Origin: an uncultured beta proteobacterium
GTDB taxonomy: Bacteria; Pseudomonadota; Gammaproteobacteria; Burkholderiales; Rhodocyclaceae
Length of the DNA stretch: 51,476 nt
Direction: 5' to 3'
NCBI GenBank assembly: GCA_903848955.1
Contig: CAINHS010000052.1
Span: 1-51,476 of the forward strand
Shown here: positions 8,796-19,242 of the stretch, piece after piece
How positions within the stretch are numbered: the stretch's first letter is position 1
Layout: every line of letters starts with the position of its first letter
Notes under the pieces: model-generated
Seen by the model: the letters and a program-made list of their open reading frames with translations, nothing else
The model's database searches: none
Told to the model about the DNA's origin: nothing
Program-made: the position numbers and the translations under genes

Positions 8796-9668
8796 ATGCG
8801 TCTCGGCGTGGATCTCGGCGGCAGCAAGATTGAAATCGCCGCACTGGGCGACGATGGCCGGGAGTTGTTGCGCGAACGCGTACCGACGCCGCAGGGCGAC
8901 TACGCGGCGACGGTGATGGCGGTTGCGGCTCTGGTCGAGGCGGCGGAGCGCGAAACAGGCAGCCGCGGCAGCGTGGGTGTCGGCATTCCCGGCGCGGAAT
9001 CGCGCAGCGGCGGGCTGATCAAGAATGCCAACTCGACCTGCCTGATCGGCAAGCCGCTGCGGCACGACCTGCAGCAGCGTCTGCAGCGCGAAGTGCGCAT
9101 CGCCAACGATGCCAACTGCTTTGCCTTGTCCGAAGCGGCCGATGGCGCCGCGGCAGGCATGGGCGCGGTGTTCGGCGTCATCCTCGGCACCGGTGTCGGC
9201 GGCGGCATCGTCATCGACGGCAAGGTGCTGGCGGGCATCAATGGCATCGCCGGCGAGTGGGGCCACAACCCGATGCCGGGTGAATACTCTGCAGAGGCGT
9301 GCTATTGCGGCCGCCGCGGCTGCGTCGAAGTCTACCTCTCGGGTCCCGGCCTCGCGGCGGACCATCATCGCGCCACCGGCATGACGCTGTCCGCCGAAGC
9401 CATCGCCGCCGCCGGCAACGCGGACTGCGAGGCCACTCTGCAGCGCTACGAAGCCCGCCTCGCTCGCGCACTGGCACAGGTCATCAACATCCTCGACCCG
9501 GAGGTGATCGTGCTCGGCGGCGGGCTTTCCAACATCGACCGTCTCTACCGGAACGTGCCGCGGCTGTGGAGCGAACACGTGTTCTCCGACCAGGTGGCGA
9601 CCAGACTGCTCAAGCACAAGCACGGCGACTCTTCCGGCGTGCGCGGCGCGGCGTGGCTATGGCCCTGA
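8796..9668 (+). CDS. mak: Fructokinase (ROK family)
   Basis: 290 aa. ROK-family sugar kinase with ATP-binding DLGGSK (6-11), the sugar-binding NANST segment (78-81), catalytic Asp105 in IANDAN, the GTGVGGG phosphate loop (131-137) and the zinc site His157 (EWGHNP) plus Cys169, Cys171 and Cys176 (CYCGRRGC). Long blocks recall E. coli Mak, including GDSSGVRGAAWLWP at the C-terminus, so D-fructose (also mannose) is the likely substrate. This is recognition from memory, not an alignment. It lies 16 nt after asmA, and its end overlaps the MOSC gene by 10 nt. Confidence 0.88.
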   Translation: MRLGVDLGGSKIEIAALGDDGRELLRERVPTPQGDYAATVMAVAALVEAAERETGSRGSVGVGIPGAESRSGGLIKNANSTCLIGKPLRHDLQQRLQREVRIANDANCFALSEAADGAAAGMGAVFGVILGTGVGGGIVIDGKVLAGINGIAGEWGHNPMPGEYSAEACYCGRRGCVEVYLSGPGLAADHHRATGMTLSAEAIAAAGNADCEATLQRYEARLARALAQVINILDPEVIVLGGGLSNIDRLYRNVPRLWSEHVFSDQVATRLLKHKHGDSSGVRGAAWLWP

Positions 9669-10336
9669 TCGCTGCGGTGATCGTTACCGGCGTCTTCGCC
9701 GGCCGGGTCGGCGTCCTGCCGGGCGGGAGCCGCGCCAGCGCAATCGCCAAGGAGCCGCTCGCCGGTCCTTGCGTGATCGGTGCCGCGGGCCTTGCCGGCG
9801 ACGAGCATGCCGACCCGGGCGCCCATGGCGGCGGCGAGAAGGCGGTGCACCTGTTTCCCGCCGAGCACCACGCGCGACTGGCGGCGGCCTTTCCCGAAGC
9901 GCGCCACCTGGAGCCCGGCGGCCTTGGCGAGAACCTATCGACGCACGGGATCACGGAAGAACAGGCCTGCATCGGCGACATTTTTGCGCTCGGCACGGCA
10001 CGTCTGCAGATCGCCCAGCCGCGCACGCCCTGCTGGAAGATCGACGCCCGCTGCGGGGTCGAAGGCGTGGCCGCCTTCGTCGCCGCGCACGGCCTCGCCG
10101 GCTGGTATTTCCGCGTTCTGGCGTCGGGCGAATGCGCTGCGGGCGATGCCCTGATCCATGTCGAACGGCCGCAGGGCGCAGTCAGCCTGGTGCACTTCAA
10201 TCGCAGCCTGCGTGCGCAGCGTCCGGCGCTGTCGGTGCTGGAAATGCTCGCCGCCGCGCCCGGCCTGGCACCGGACTGGGTCGGCAAGATCCGCAGCCGC
10301 ATGCAGTGGCTTCGCGAAAACGGGGGCGCCGCGTGA
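9659..10336 (+). CDS. MOSC domain protein (YiiM-like)
   Basis: 225 aa from an ATG inside the last codons of mak. MOSC domains bind molybdenum cofactor through a conserved Cys, here Cys125 in QPRTPCWKI. GDEHAD (48-53) with the following HGG, and GGLGENLS (87-94), are MOSC/YiiM hallmarks. The C-terminal helical part (about 165-225) resembles the 3-alpha domain of YiiM. E. coli YiiM reduces N-hydroxylated compounds with Moco; a similar detoxifying reductase role is likely but inferred. It is translationally coupled on both sides: overlap with mak and a GTGA overlap with the MFS gene. Confidence 0.85.
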   Translation: MALIAAVIVTGVFAGRVGVLPGGSRASAIAKEPLAGPCVIGAAGLAGDEHADPGAHGGGEKAVHLFPAEHHARLAAAFPEARHLEPGGLGENLSTHGITEEQACIGDIFALGTARLQIAQPRTPCWKIDARCGVEGVAAFVAAHGLAGWYFRVLASGECAAGDALIHVERPQGAVSLVHFNRSLRAQRPALSVLEMLAAAPGLAPDWVGKIRSRMQWLRENGGAA

Positions 10337-11513
10337 ACCTCTGGCTGCGCGTCTTCCTGCCCTTCGCCGCGGGCTACTTTTTTTCCTACTTTCTGCGCAA
10401 CGTCAATGCCGTCATCGCACCGGAACTGACGCGCGAACTGGGCGTTTCGGCGGCCGATCTGGGCCTGCTGACCAGCGCCTATCTGATCGCCTTCAGCGCC
10501 GCGCAGCTGCCGCTCGGCCTGGCGCTGGACCGCTACGGCGCGCGCCGCGTCGAAGCCTTCCTGCTGCTGATCGCCGCCGCCGGCTGCGCCTGGTTCGCCA
10601 CCGGCACTACGCTGACCGAACTGGCGATGGCGAGGGCGCTCATCGGGCTCGGCGTCTCATCGTGCCTGATGGCCTCCTTCAAGTCTTCCAGCCAGTGGTT
10701 CGGCGTCGAACGCCAGGCCTCGCTCAATGCCGCCATCATGGCCGCGGGCGGCCTCGGCGCATTGACGGCTTCGACGCCGCTGTCCTGGGCGGTTCCCGTT
10801 TTCGGCTGGCGTGCGGTGTTTTACGCGCTGGCGGTTGCCGGCCTGGCGGTTGCCGCCGGGGTCTTCAGCACACCGGACAAGACGGGCAGCGGCCCGGCCG
10901 AACCGCTGCGCAGCCAGATTGCCGGCCTGGTCGAGATATTGACCAGCCGCGTTTTCTGGCGTTACGCGCCGCAAACAGCCCTGATCGTCGGCGGCTTCAT
11001 GGCGCTGCAGGGACTATGGGCGATACCCTGGCTGATGAACTTCTCCGGTCTCGAGCGCAGTGCGGCCGCTGCCCATCTGCTGCTGATGGGCAGCGGCATG
11101 CTGACCGGTTTTCTCGCACTGGCTTTCGGCGTCGCGCCGCTGGCAAGACGAGGCATATCGGCCCAAAGACTGCTTCAAGTCGGCATGGGACTGGGGCTGC
11201 TCGCCATCCTGCTGATCGTGCTTGGCGCTAAGCCCAGCGAACCGCTGTGGTTCATTTTCGGACTGGTCTTCTCGGTCGGCAATCTGGCCTACGCACTGCT
11301 GCAAAGGCACTACGCCGCAACGCTGGCCGGCCGCGTAAACACGGCATTGAATCTGATGCTCTTCGCAGGCGCCTTTGGCATCCAATGGGGGTTTGGCGCG
11401 GTGGTGGATGCCTTGCAGGCCAGCGGATACGCACCGCGCATCGCCTACCAGATGACTTTTGGCGGTCTGCTGGCGGCTCAAACGGCAAGCTGGCTGTGGT
11501 TTCTTAAACGCCG

Positions 11514-11517
<4 letters not shown>
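10333..11517 (+). CDS. Major facilitator superfamily transporter
   Basis: 394 aa, GTG start at 10333 overlapping the MOSC stop (GTGA). About 12 hydrophobic segments are seen. The loop after TM2 has the MFS signature-like GLALDRYGARRVEAF. FKSSSQWFGVERQASLNA (TM4 to loop) is typical of the family containing small organic-anion carriers. Substrate cannot be told. It is the last gene of the asmA-mak-MOSC-MFS run; its stop overlaps the stop of convergent priA by 4 nt, leaving no room for an intergenic terminator. Confidence 0.85.
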
Positions 11518-13487
<1,970 letters not shown>

Positions 13488-13568
13488 GCCGGCTCAGACG
13501 CTTGCCGGCCAATGCTCGAAAAAGTATTGACATAGACCCTCAAGCGATTGCTGCAGAAGGGAAAAATG

Positions 13569-13605
13569 CTTACCCACAAAATCTGTGGATAACTTTGTGA
13601 GTAAG
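13569..13605. promoter_or_regulatory. Cluster of three DnaA-box-like 9-mers in an inverted repeat
   Basis: TTACCCACA at 13570-13578 (plus; 8/9 to TTATNCACA), a perfect TTATCCACA on the minus strand at 13584-13592, and TTACTCACA on the minus strand at 13596-13604 (8/9). The outer two lie in 12-nt inverted arms (13569-13580 and 13594-13605, 11 of 12 complementary) with the perfect box in the spacer. Confidence 0.65.
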
Positions 13606-13759
13606 CCTCGTCCGCAGCGCCTAAGTAGCCGCCCGGCAAGGCCATTTCAATGGATGTGCAATATTTGAACAAAATAACATTGTTTAAAAACAATAGGTTA
13701 TTGCTGTACGGAAGGGACGCGCGGAGATTTTGCGGAAACTACGGTGTCTTACGGAATTC

Positions 13760-13768
13760 TGTGAATAA
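13760..13768 (-). promoter_or_regulatory. DnaA box (TTATTCACA)
   Basis: Minus-strand TTATTCACA fits the consensus TTATNCACA at every position. It has the same orientation as the perfect box at 13584-13592, and the AT-rich core lies between the two. Confidence 0.55.
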
Positions 13769-13872
13769 GTCAACAGCAGAAGGCGATTTCTTGTCCCCGC
13801 GGCGAGCCTTGCCGGGCGGCCTTTTTCAGGGGCGTACGGGTCCTGAACCGCACCGCCGCAGGCTTGAACCAA

Positions 13873-14973
13873 TCAGCCCGGCGCGGAACCGCGCCGGCTG
13901 TGGCTGTGCACGGTGTCAACCAGAATCTTGACGTTCTCGGGCGGGGTAAATTGGGAAATGCCATGACCGAGATTGAAGATGTGGCCGCCGCAATTATTTC
14001 CATCGGCGGCGCCGAAACTGTCAAGCACACGCCGCGCTTCCGCCGCAATTTTTTCCGGGGAGGCAAACAAGGCCATCGGATCCAGGTTGCCTTGCAAGGC
14101 AACACGATGGCCGACACGCCGCCGCGCTTCGCCCAGATCCGTGGTCCAGTCGAGGCCCACGGCATCGCAGCCGATATCCGCAATCGCCTCCAGCCATTGG
14201 CCGCCGCCCTTGGTGAACACGATGCAGGGGATGCGCTCGCCATCATGGGTGCGCTTCAGTCCGGCCATGATGCTTTGCATGTAGCCCAGCGAGAATTCGC
14301 GATAGGCCGCGTGCGACAGCACTCCGCCCCAGGAATCGAAAATCATCACGGCCTGGGCGCCCGACTCGATCTGGGCGTTGAGGTAATCGGTGACAGCCAT
14401 CGCCGTCACCTTCAGGATGTGATGCAAGAGGTCGGGGCGGTCGTAAAGCATGGTCTTGATGGTGCGGTAGTCGCTCGCCGAACCCGAACCGCCTTCCACC
14501 ATGTAGCTGGCCAGCGTCCACGGGCTGCCGGAAAAGCCGATCAGCGGCACCGAGCCGTCCAGCGCACGACGGATTTCGGCCACGGCATCCATCACATAGC
14601 GCAGGTGCACATTGGGATCGGGAACGGTCAGGTCGCGAATCGCCCATTCCTCGCGCAAGGGACGTTCGAACTTCGGCCCCTCGCCTTCGGCAAAATACAA
14701 GCCGAGGCCCATGGCGTCGGGCACGGTGAGGATGTCGGAAAACAGGATCGCGGCATCGAGCTCGAAACGCGCCAGCGGTTGCAGGGTGACTTCGCAGGCA
14801 AGTTGCGGGTTCTTGCACAACTGCAGGAAACTGCCGGCGCGGCGGCGCGTTTCGTTGTACTCGGGCAGGTAGCGCCCGGCCTGGCGCATGAGCCAGACGG
14901 GGGTGTAGTCGACGGGCTGACGCAGCAGTGCGCGCAGGAAGGTATCGTTCTTGGGGCGGGCCGAGGATGACAT
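13873..14973 (-). CDS. hemE: Uroporphyrinogen decarboxylase
   Basis: 366 aa, start chosen at [12 protein letters not shown] (14973), giving the usual length of about 355-365. It decarboxylates the four acetate side chains of uroporphyrinogen III to coproporphyrinogen III in the cytoplasm. Signatures are [15 protein letters not shown] (25-39, substrate-binding Arg), [12 protein letters not shown] (catalytic Asp region), [13 protein letters not shown], and HIFNLGHGI near the C-terminus (conserved His). The gene is downstream of trkH by 92 nt and ends at the AT-rich intergenic region. Confidence 0.96.
   Translation of the reverse strand: MSSSARPKNDTFLRALLRQPVDYTPVWLMRQAGRYLPEYNETRRRAGSFLQLCKNPQLACEVTLQPLARFELDAAILFSDILTVPDAMGLGLYFAEGEGPKFERPLREEWAIRDLTVPDPNVHLRYVMDAVAEIRRALDGSVPLIGFSGSPWTLASYMVEGGSGSASDYRTIKTMLYDRPDLLHHILKVTAMAVTDYLNAQIESGAQAVMIFDSWGGVLSHAAYREFSLGYMQSIMAGLKRTHDGERIPCIVFTKGGGQWLEAIADIGCDAVGLDWTTDLGEARRRVGHRVALQGNLDPMALFASPEKIAAEARRVLDSFGAADGNNCGGHIFNLGHGISQFTPPENVKILVDTVHSHSRRGSAPG
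13878..13898 (-). terminator. GC-rich hairpin at the end of hemE
   Basis: CGGCGCGG / CCGCGCCG, an 8-bp perfect stem around a 2-nt loop, overlaps the last hemE codons. No T-tract follows on the minus strand, so intrinsic termination is doubtful. Confidence 0.3.
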
Positions 14974-15065
14974 GAAGGGCAGTCCAGCGAGGCAAAGACC
15001 GGATTTTACCGGCACTTCGTGCCGCACATATGACTGTCTTCCGCTGCCCGGCTCCGGACCGCCGA

Positions 15066-16526
15066 TCAGCGGCGCCAGAAGGCCGGCGTGAACAACACGA
15101 AGACCGAGAGCACCTCGAGTCGCCCGAGCAGCATGGCGAAGGTGCACACCCAGGTCTGGAAGTCCGTCAGCACGCCATAGTTCTGTGCCGGGCCGACGAC
15201 ATTGAGGCCGGGGCCGGCGTTGTTGATGCAGGCCACGATGGCGGTTATCGAGGAGGTGAAATCGAGGCCGCTGGCAACCAGGAAAAAGCTCAGTTCGCCG
15301 ACGGCCAGAATGTACAGAAAAATGAAGCCGAGGACTGCGCCGGCAATCTGTTGCGGGATGGCGGCGCCGCCCACGCGCAGCGGTGCCACCAGATTGGGAT
15401 GCACCAGGCGTTTGAGTTCGATCAGGCCCTGCTGCGCCAGGATCAGCGTGCGGATCATCTTGATGCCGCCGCCGGTGGAGCCGGAGCTCACCGCGACGCA
15501 GGACAGGAACAGCATCCACAGCGGAACGAAGATCGGCCACTTGTCGTAGTCCTGGCTGGCAAAGCCGCAATCGGTGGCGATCGAAACCAGGTTGAAGGCG
15601 ACGTGGCGCAGCGCGGTGAGGAATCCGGGGTAGGTGCCGAGCACGGTGAGATACACGGAGCAGACCAGGGTGCTGGCGGCGACCAGGGCGACGAAGGCCT
15701 TGGCTTCGGCATCCATCCAGTAGGCACGCAGCGAACGTCCGCGCCAGGCGACAAAGTGGGTGGCGAAGTTCATCCCGGCGACCATCATGAAGAAGATCAG
15801 CACCGCCTCGATGGCCGGCGAATCAAAATGTCCCACGCTGTCGTCATAGGTCGAAAATCCGCCCAGGCCCATTGCCGCGAAAGCGTGGCATATCGCGTCC
15901 AGCCAGTTCATGCCGACCACCCTGAGCGAAAGGATGCAGGCCACCGTGATGACGAAATACACCAGCCACAAGGCCTTGGCCGTATCGGCGATGCGCGCGG
16001 TGAGCTTGGAATCCTTCATCACCCCGGTAGTCTCGGCCTTGTAGAGCTGCATGCCGCCTACGCCGAGCAAGGGCAGGATCGCCACCGCCAGGACGATGAT
16101 GCCCATGCCGCCTACCCAGTTCAGCTCATGGCGCCAGATGTTGATCGACGGCGGCAGCTTGTCGAGTCCGGAAAGTACCGTGGCGCCGGTCGTGGTGAGT
16201 CCCGACATGGTCTCGAAAAAAGCATCGGTGAAGGACAGACCGTCGATCACCAGCAGCAGCGGCAGGGTGGCGATGGCGGCCATCAGCACCCAGGCCAGCG
16301 TCACCAGCAGAAAGCCGTCGCGCGGCTTCAGTTCGCGCTTGTGCCGGCGCGTGCTGAACCAGAGCAGGAAACCGGCGGAAAACGACATGGTCATCGCATC
16401 GACGAAATCGATCAGGGTGCCGTCGTCGTAGATCATCGAGCTGGCAATGGGCATCAGGTAGGTGACGCTGAAAAACATCAGCATCCCGCCGAGAACGTGA
16501 CTGACCGGGAGCAGGCGGTAAAACAT
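15066..16526 (-). CDS. trkH: Trk-type potassium uptake channel subunit TrkH
   Basis: 486 aa, start ATG at 16526 sharing one base with the trkA stop (TGATG). TrkH forms the K+ channel in the inner membrane, gated by the TrkA ring. Four pore-loop filters can be read: TTTGATV (first), AMGLGGFST (second), ATDCGFAS (third) and NNAGPGLN (fourth), each with the conserved Gly. About ten hydrophobic segments surround them, which fits the two-TM-pore-two-TM fourfold fold. The longer reading frame upstream is trkA in another frame. Confidence 0.95.
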   Translation of the reverse strand: MFYRLLPVSHVLGGMLMFFSVTYLMPIASSMIYDDGTLIDFVDAMTMSFSAGFLLWFSTRRHKRELKPRDGFLLVTLAWVLMAAIATLPLLLVIDGLSFTDAFFETMSGLTTTGATVLSGLDKLPPSINIWRHELNWVGGMGIIVLAVAILPLLGVGGMQLYKAETTGVMKDSKLTARIADTAKALWLVYFVITVACILSLRVVGMNWLDAICHAFAAMGLGGFSTYDDSVGHFDSPAIEAVLIFFMMVAGMNFATHFVAWRGRSLRAYWMDAEAKAFVALVAASTLVCSVYLTVLGTYPGFLTALRHVAFNLVSIATDCGFASQDYDKWPIFVPLWMLFLSCVAVSSGSTGGGIKMIRTLILAQQGLIELKRLVHPNLVAPLRVGGAAIPQQIAGAVLGFIFLYILAVGELSFFLVASGLDFTSSITAIVACINNAGPGLNVVGPAQNYGVLTDFQTWVCTFAMLLGRLEVLSVFVLFTPAFWRR

Positions 16527-17956
16527 CAGAAGAAGCCGGCGCTGACCTGAAACAGTTTTTCGACCTGCGCCACCAGCTGCTTGCGGATGCAAAACACAAC
16601 CACGTGATCGCCCGCCTCGATCACCGTGTCGTGATGGGGTATCACCACCTCGTCGAAAAGCTGGTCGACCAGGAAGCCTTCGAGTCGCACGACACTGGTC
16701 TGCCTGCCGCGGCGGACGATGGCGCCGATGCGTGCGCCCTTGATCACCGGCAGCTCGTCGATGCGGCGGCCGACCACCTTCGACGTCGCGCGGTCGCCAT
16801 GCACCACCAGCTCCAGAGCCTCGGCCGCACCGCGGCGCAGGCTGTGCACCCGCTCCACATCGCCGCGCCGGACGTAGGCCAGCAGCGAACCGATGGAGAT
16901 TTGCGCCGGCGACAGGCCGATGTCGATCGGCCCGCCCTGCACCATGTCGGCGTAGGCGCGGCGGTTGATCAGCGCCAGCACGCGCTTGCAGCCCAGCCTT
17001 TTGGCCAGCGAAGCGGCCATGATGTTGTTCTCGTCGTCGTTGGTCAGGGCGAGAAACATGTCCATCTCGTCGATGTTCTCCTGCGCCAGCACTTTCTCGT
17101 CGGTGGCTTCGGCGCACAGCACCAGGGTTCCCGCCAGGCGCACGGCAATGGTCTCGGCGCGGCGCGGGTCGCGCTCGATGATCTTGACCTCATGGTCGGC
17201 TTCCAGCGCGGCGGCAACGCGTGCGCCGATATTGCCGCCACCGGCGATCATGACCCGCTTCACCGGTTCCTGCATGCGTCGCAGCTCGCGCAGGACGGGG
17301 CGGATGAAGCGTGTCGCCGCCAGCAGGAAAACCTCGTCGCCGGCCTCGATCACCGTATCGCCGCGCGGGTCGACCGGCCGCAAGTCGCGGAAGATGGCGG
17401 CGATACGCGCTTCGACGGCCGACCCCAGATGGTCTTTCATGGTGTTGATGGTCTTGCCCACCAGCAGGCCGCCCTCGTAGGCCCGCACGCAGACCAGCGT
17501 AACGCTGCCGCCGGCAAACTCGAGAACCTGCAGCGCCTCGGGAAACTCGATCAGATGCGCAATGTAGTCGGTGACCTCCTGCTCGGGGCAGATCGCGTGA
17601 CTGACGCTGAACATGTCGTCGGCCAGCAGCTTCTCGTCCGTGAGGAAGTCGGCGCCGCGCAGTCGCGCCACGCGTGTCGGCACATTGAACATGCCGCGCG
17701 CAATCTTGCAGGCGACCAGATTGGTCTGGTCCGACTGCGTCACGGCGACCAGCATTTCGGCATCTTCGATGCCGGCATCCTTGAGCACCGAAGGCAGCGC
17801 CGCATTGCCGGTCACGGTGCGCACATCCATCCGGTCGGCAAGCTGCGCCAGGCACTGGCTGCTTTGATCGACCACCGTGATGTCGTTGGCTTCCGAGGCC
17901 AGCGCCTCGGCGACGGAGGCGCCGACCTGGCCGGCGCCGAGAATGATTATTTTCAT
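16526..17956 (-). CDS. trkA: Trk system potassium transport regulator TrkA
   Basis: 476 aa with two RCK halves. The first Rossmann fold begins at residue 3 (IIILGAGQVGASVAEAL) and the second near residue 235 (VMIAGGGNIGARVAAAL); each is followed by a TrkA_C domain. The pattern matches E. coli TrkA, which binds NAD(H)/ATP and gates TrkH. The gene is 46 nt downstream of the NtrX-like gene and coupled to trkH. Linkage of ntrYX with trkAH recurs in proteobacteria. Confidence 0.96.
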   Translation of the reverse strand: MKIIILGAGQVGASVAEALASEANDITVVDQSSQCLAQLADRMDVRTVTGNAALPSVLKDAGIEDAEMLVAVTQSDQTNLVACKIARGMFNVPTRVARLRGADFLTDEKLLADDMFSVSHAICPEQEVTDYIAHLIEFPEALQVLEFAGGSVTLVCVRAYEGGLLVGKTINTMKDHLGSAVEARIAAIFRDLRPVDPRGDTVIEAGDEVFLLAATRFIRPVLRELRRMQEPVKRVMIAGGGNIGARVAAALEADHEVKIIERDPRRAETIAVRLAGTLVLCAEATDEKVLAQENIDEMDMFLALTNDDENNIMAASLAKRLGCKRVLALINRRAYADMVQGGPIDIGLSPAQISIGSLLAYVRRGDVERVHSLRRGAAEALELVVHGDRATSKVVGRRIDELPVIKGARIGAIVRRGRQTSVVRLEGFLVDQLFDEVVIPHHDTVIEAGDHVVVFCIRKQLVAQVEKLFQVSAGFF

Positions 17957-18002
17957 CGGTGTCCTTGATGTCGAATGATCACCACGGAGGAGGCGGCAGC
18001 CG

Positions 18003-19238
18003 CTAGCGCAGTCCGAGGTCTTTCAGCTTGCGATACAGATGGGTCCGCTCCAGCCCGGTTTTTTCCGCCAGGCGCGTCATGTTGCCGCCGTCCCTGGCCA
18101 GGTGGTACTCGAAGTACATGCGCTCGAAGGCTTCGCGCGCCTCGCGCAGCGGCAGCTCGATCACTTCCGGTGCCAGGCGCGCCGGCGCCAGCCCGGGTTC
18201 GCCCGCCGGCGCCAGCAACTGCAGCGCCTCGTCTTCGCCGATTTCCTCACCCAGACTGGCCAGCGCCAGCGATTTCACCGCGCCCCTCAACTCGGCATAG
18301 CCGCCGCTCCATGCATGCTGGCGCAGGGCGTTGAGCGCGGCGCTGGAAAAACGCCGCAGCGGAATCTCGTCGTTTTCCATCAACTGCGTCAGAAGATGCG
18401 CCGCGATGTCCGGCACTTCGTCCTTCAGTTCGGCCAGGCTCGGCACCCCCAGCCCGGTTTCGAACAGGCGCAGCAGGGCGGTGTCTTCCCATCCCATCGC
18501 CACCAGCTCCGCGCTGCTGTGTATGGTGGCCGCCACCAGGCGCAGGCTGTAGCGGTCGAGACGTTCGGCGGCGAACATCAGGTTCTTCTGCTGCAGGCGC
18601 GTCAGACGCGCCAGTTCCTCGCACCACAGCACGCCTCCCGTGGCTCGTTGCAGCACTTCGAGACTCAGCGGATTGGAATCGCCGCCCAGATCGATCCAGG
18701 GCTTGCCGGCGACCTGTGCGGTACGCGCCACCAGTTCAACAATGCCGCCCGGTGCAGCGCGCAGCAGCAGCATCGGGCTCTTGGCCAGCACCTGATCCAG
18801 GCGCCGCTTGAGATCGCGCAAGGGGCCGGGGCGGGCAAAGGCGCCCAGCGAGAGGCCGCCGCCGGCATGGCGGGCGCCGCGCTCGAGCGCCTTCTTCACC
18901 GCCGCCAGCAGCTTCTGCATGCCGATCGGCTTTTCCAGGAAATCCAGTGCGCCGATCCGCGTCGCTTCCACCGCGGTGTCGATGGTGGCATGGCCGGACA
19001 TCATCACCACCGGCATGTTGAGCTGGCCGTTGCCGGCCCATTCCTTGAGCAAGGTGATGCCATCGGTATCGGGCATCCAGATGTCGAGCAGAACCAGGTC
19101 AGGGCGTCCGGCCTCCCGCGCCGCGCGCGCCGCCGCGGCGTTTTCCGCCAGCTGAACGTCATGACCTTCGTCGCGCAGAATCTCCGAGAGCAGTTCGCGT
19201 ATCCCGACTTCGTCGTCGACCACCAGTATCTTCGGCAT
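18003..19238 (-). CDS. NtrX-like response regulator with a degenerate AAA+ domain
   Basis: 411 aa from the ATG at 19238, chosen because MPKILVVDDE is the canonical receiver start and leaves a 4-nt gap to ntrY; an upstream ATG at 19262 is unlikely. Receiver (1-120): acidic pair Asp8/Asp9, phospho-acceptor Asp52, Ser81, Lys103. The middle part (about 140-330) aligns in order with a sigma-54 activator AAA+ domain but lacks Walker A (RAAPGGIVELVAR), the GAFTGA loop is deleted, and Walker B reads GGVLWCEEL. The C-terminal Fis-type HTH (385-411: MTRLAEKTGLERTHLYRKLKDLG) is intact. It should bind DNA but is not expected to hydrolyse ATP or activate sigma-54 polymerase. Confidence 0.85.
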   Translation of the reverse strand: MPKILVVDDEVGIRELLSEILRDEGHDVQLAENAAAARAAREAGRPDLVLLDIWMPDTDGITLLKEWAGNGQLNMPVVMMSGHATIDTAVEATRIGALDFLEKPIGMQKLLAAVKKALERGARHAGGGLSLGAFARPGPLRDLKRRLDQVLAKSPMLLLRAAPGGIVELVARTAQVAGKPWIDLGGDSNPLSLEVLQRATGGVLWCEELARLTRLQQKNLMFAAERLDRYSLRLVAATIHSSAELVAMGWEDTALLRLFETGLGVPSLAELKDEVPDIAAHLLTQLMENDEIPLRRFSSAALNALRQHAWSGGYAELRGAVKSLALASLGEEIGEDEALQLLAPAGEPGLAPARLAPEVIELPLREAREAFERMYFEYHLARDGGNMTRLAEKTGLERTHLYRKLKDLGLR

Positions 19239-19242
19239 TTCC

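Larger units (their letters stand above)
13488..13872. other. AT-rich hemE-priA intergenic region, candidate origin or DnaA-regulated locus
   Basis: This is the only gap above 300 bp. It differs from its surroundings by a marked AT-rich core (about 13642-13710, with runs such as aatatttgaacaaaataac) and a cluster of DnaA-box-like 9-mers: 13570-13578, 13584-13592, 13596-13604 and 13760-13768. No credible ORF was found; the short translations here do not resemble a protein. It presumably also carries the priA promoter (priA starts at 13487), but I could not place one with confidence. Confidence 0.6.

Noticed and set aside
15066-17117. 683-codon frame as a long TrkH
   Set aside because: The first 197 codons lie out of frame within trkA; TrkH starts at 16526.
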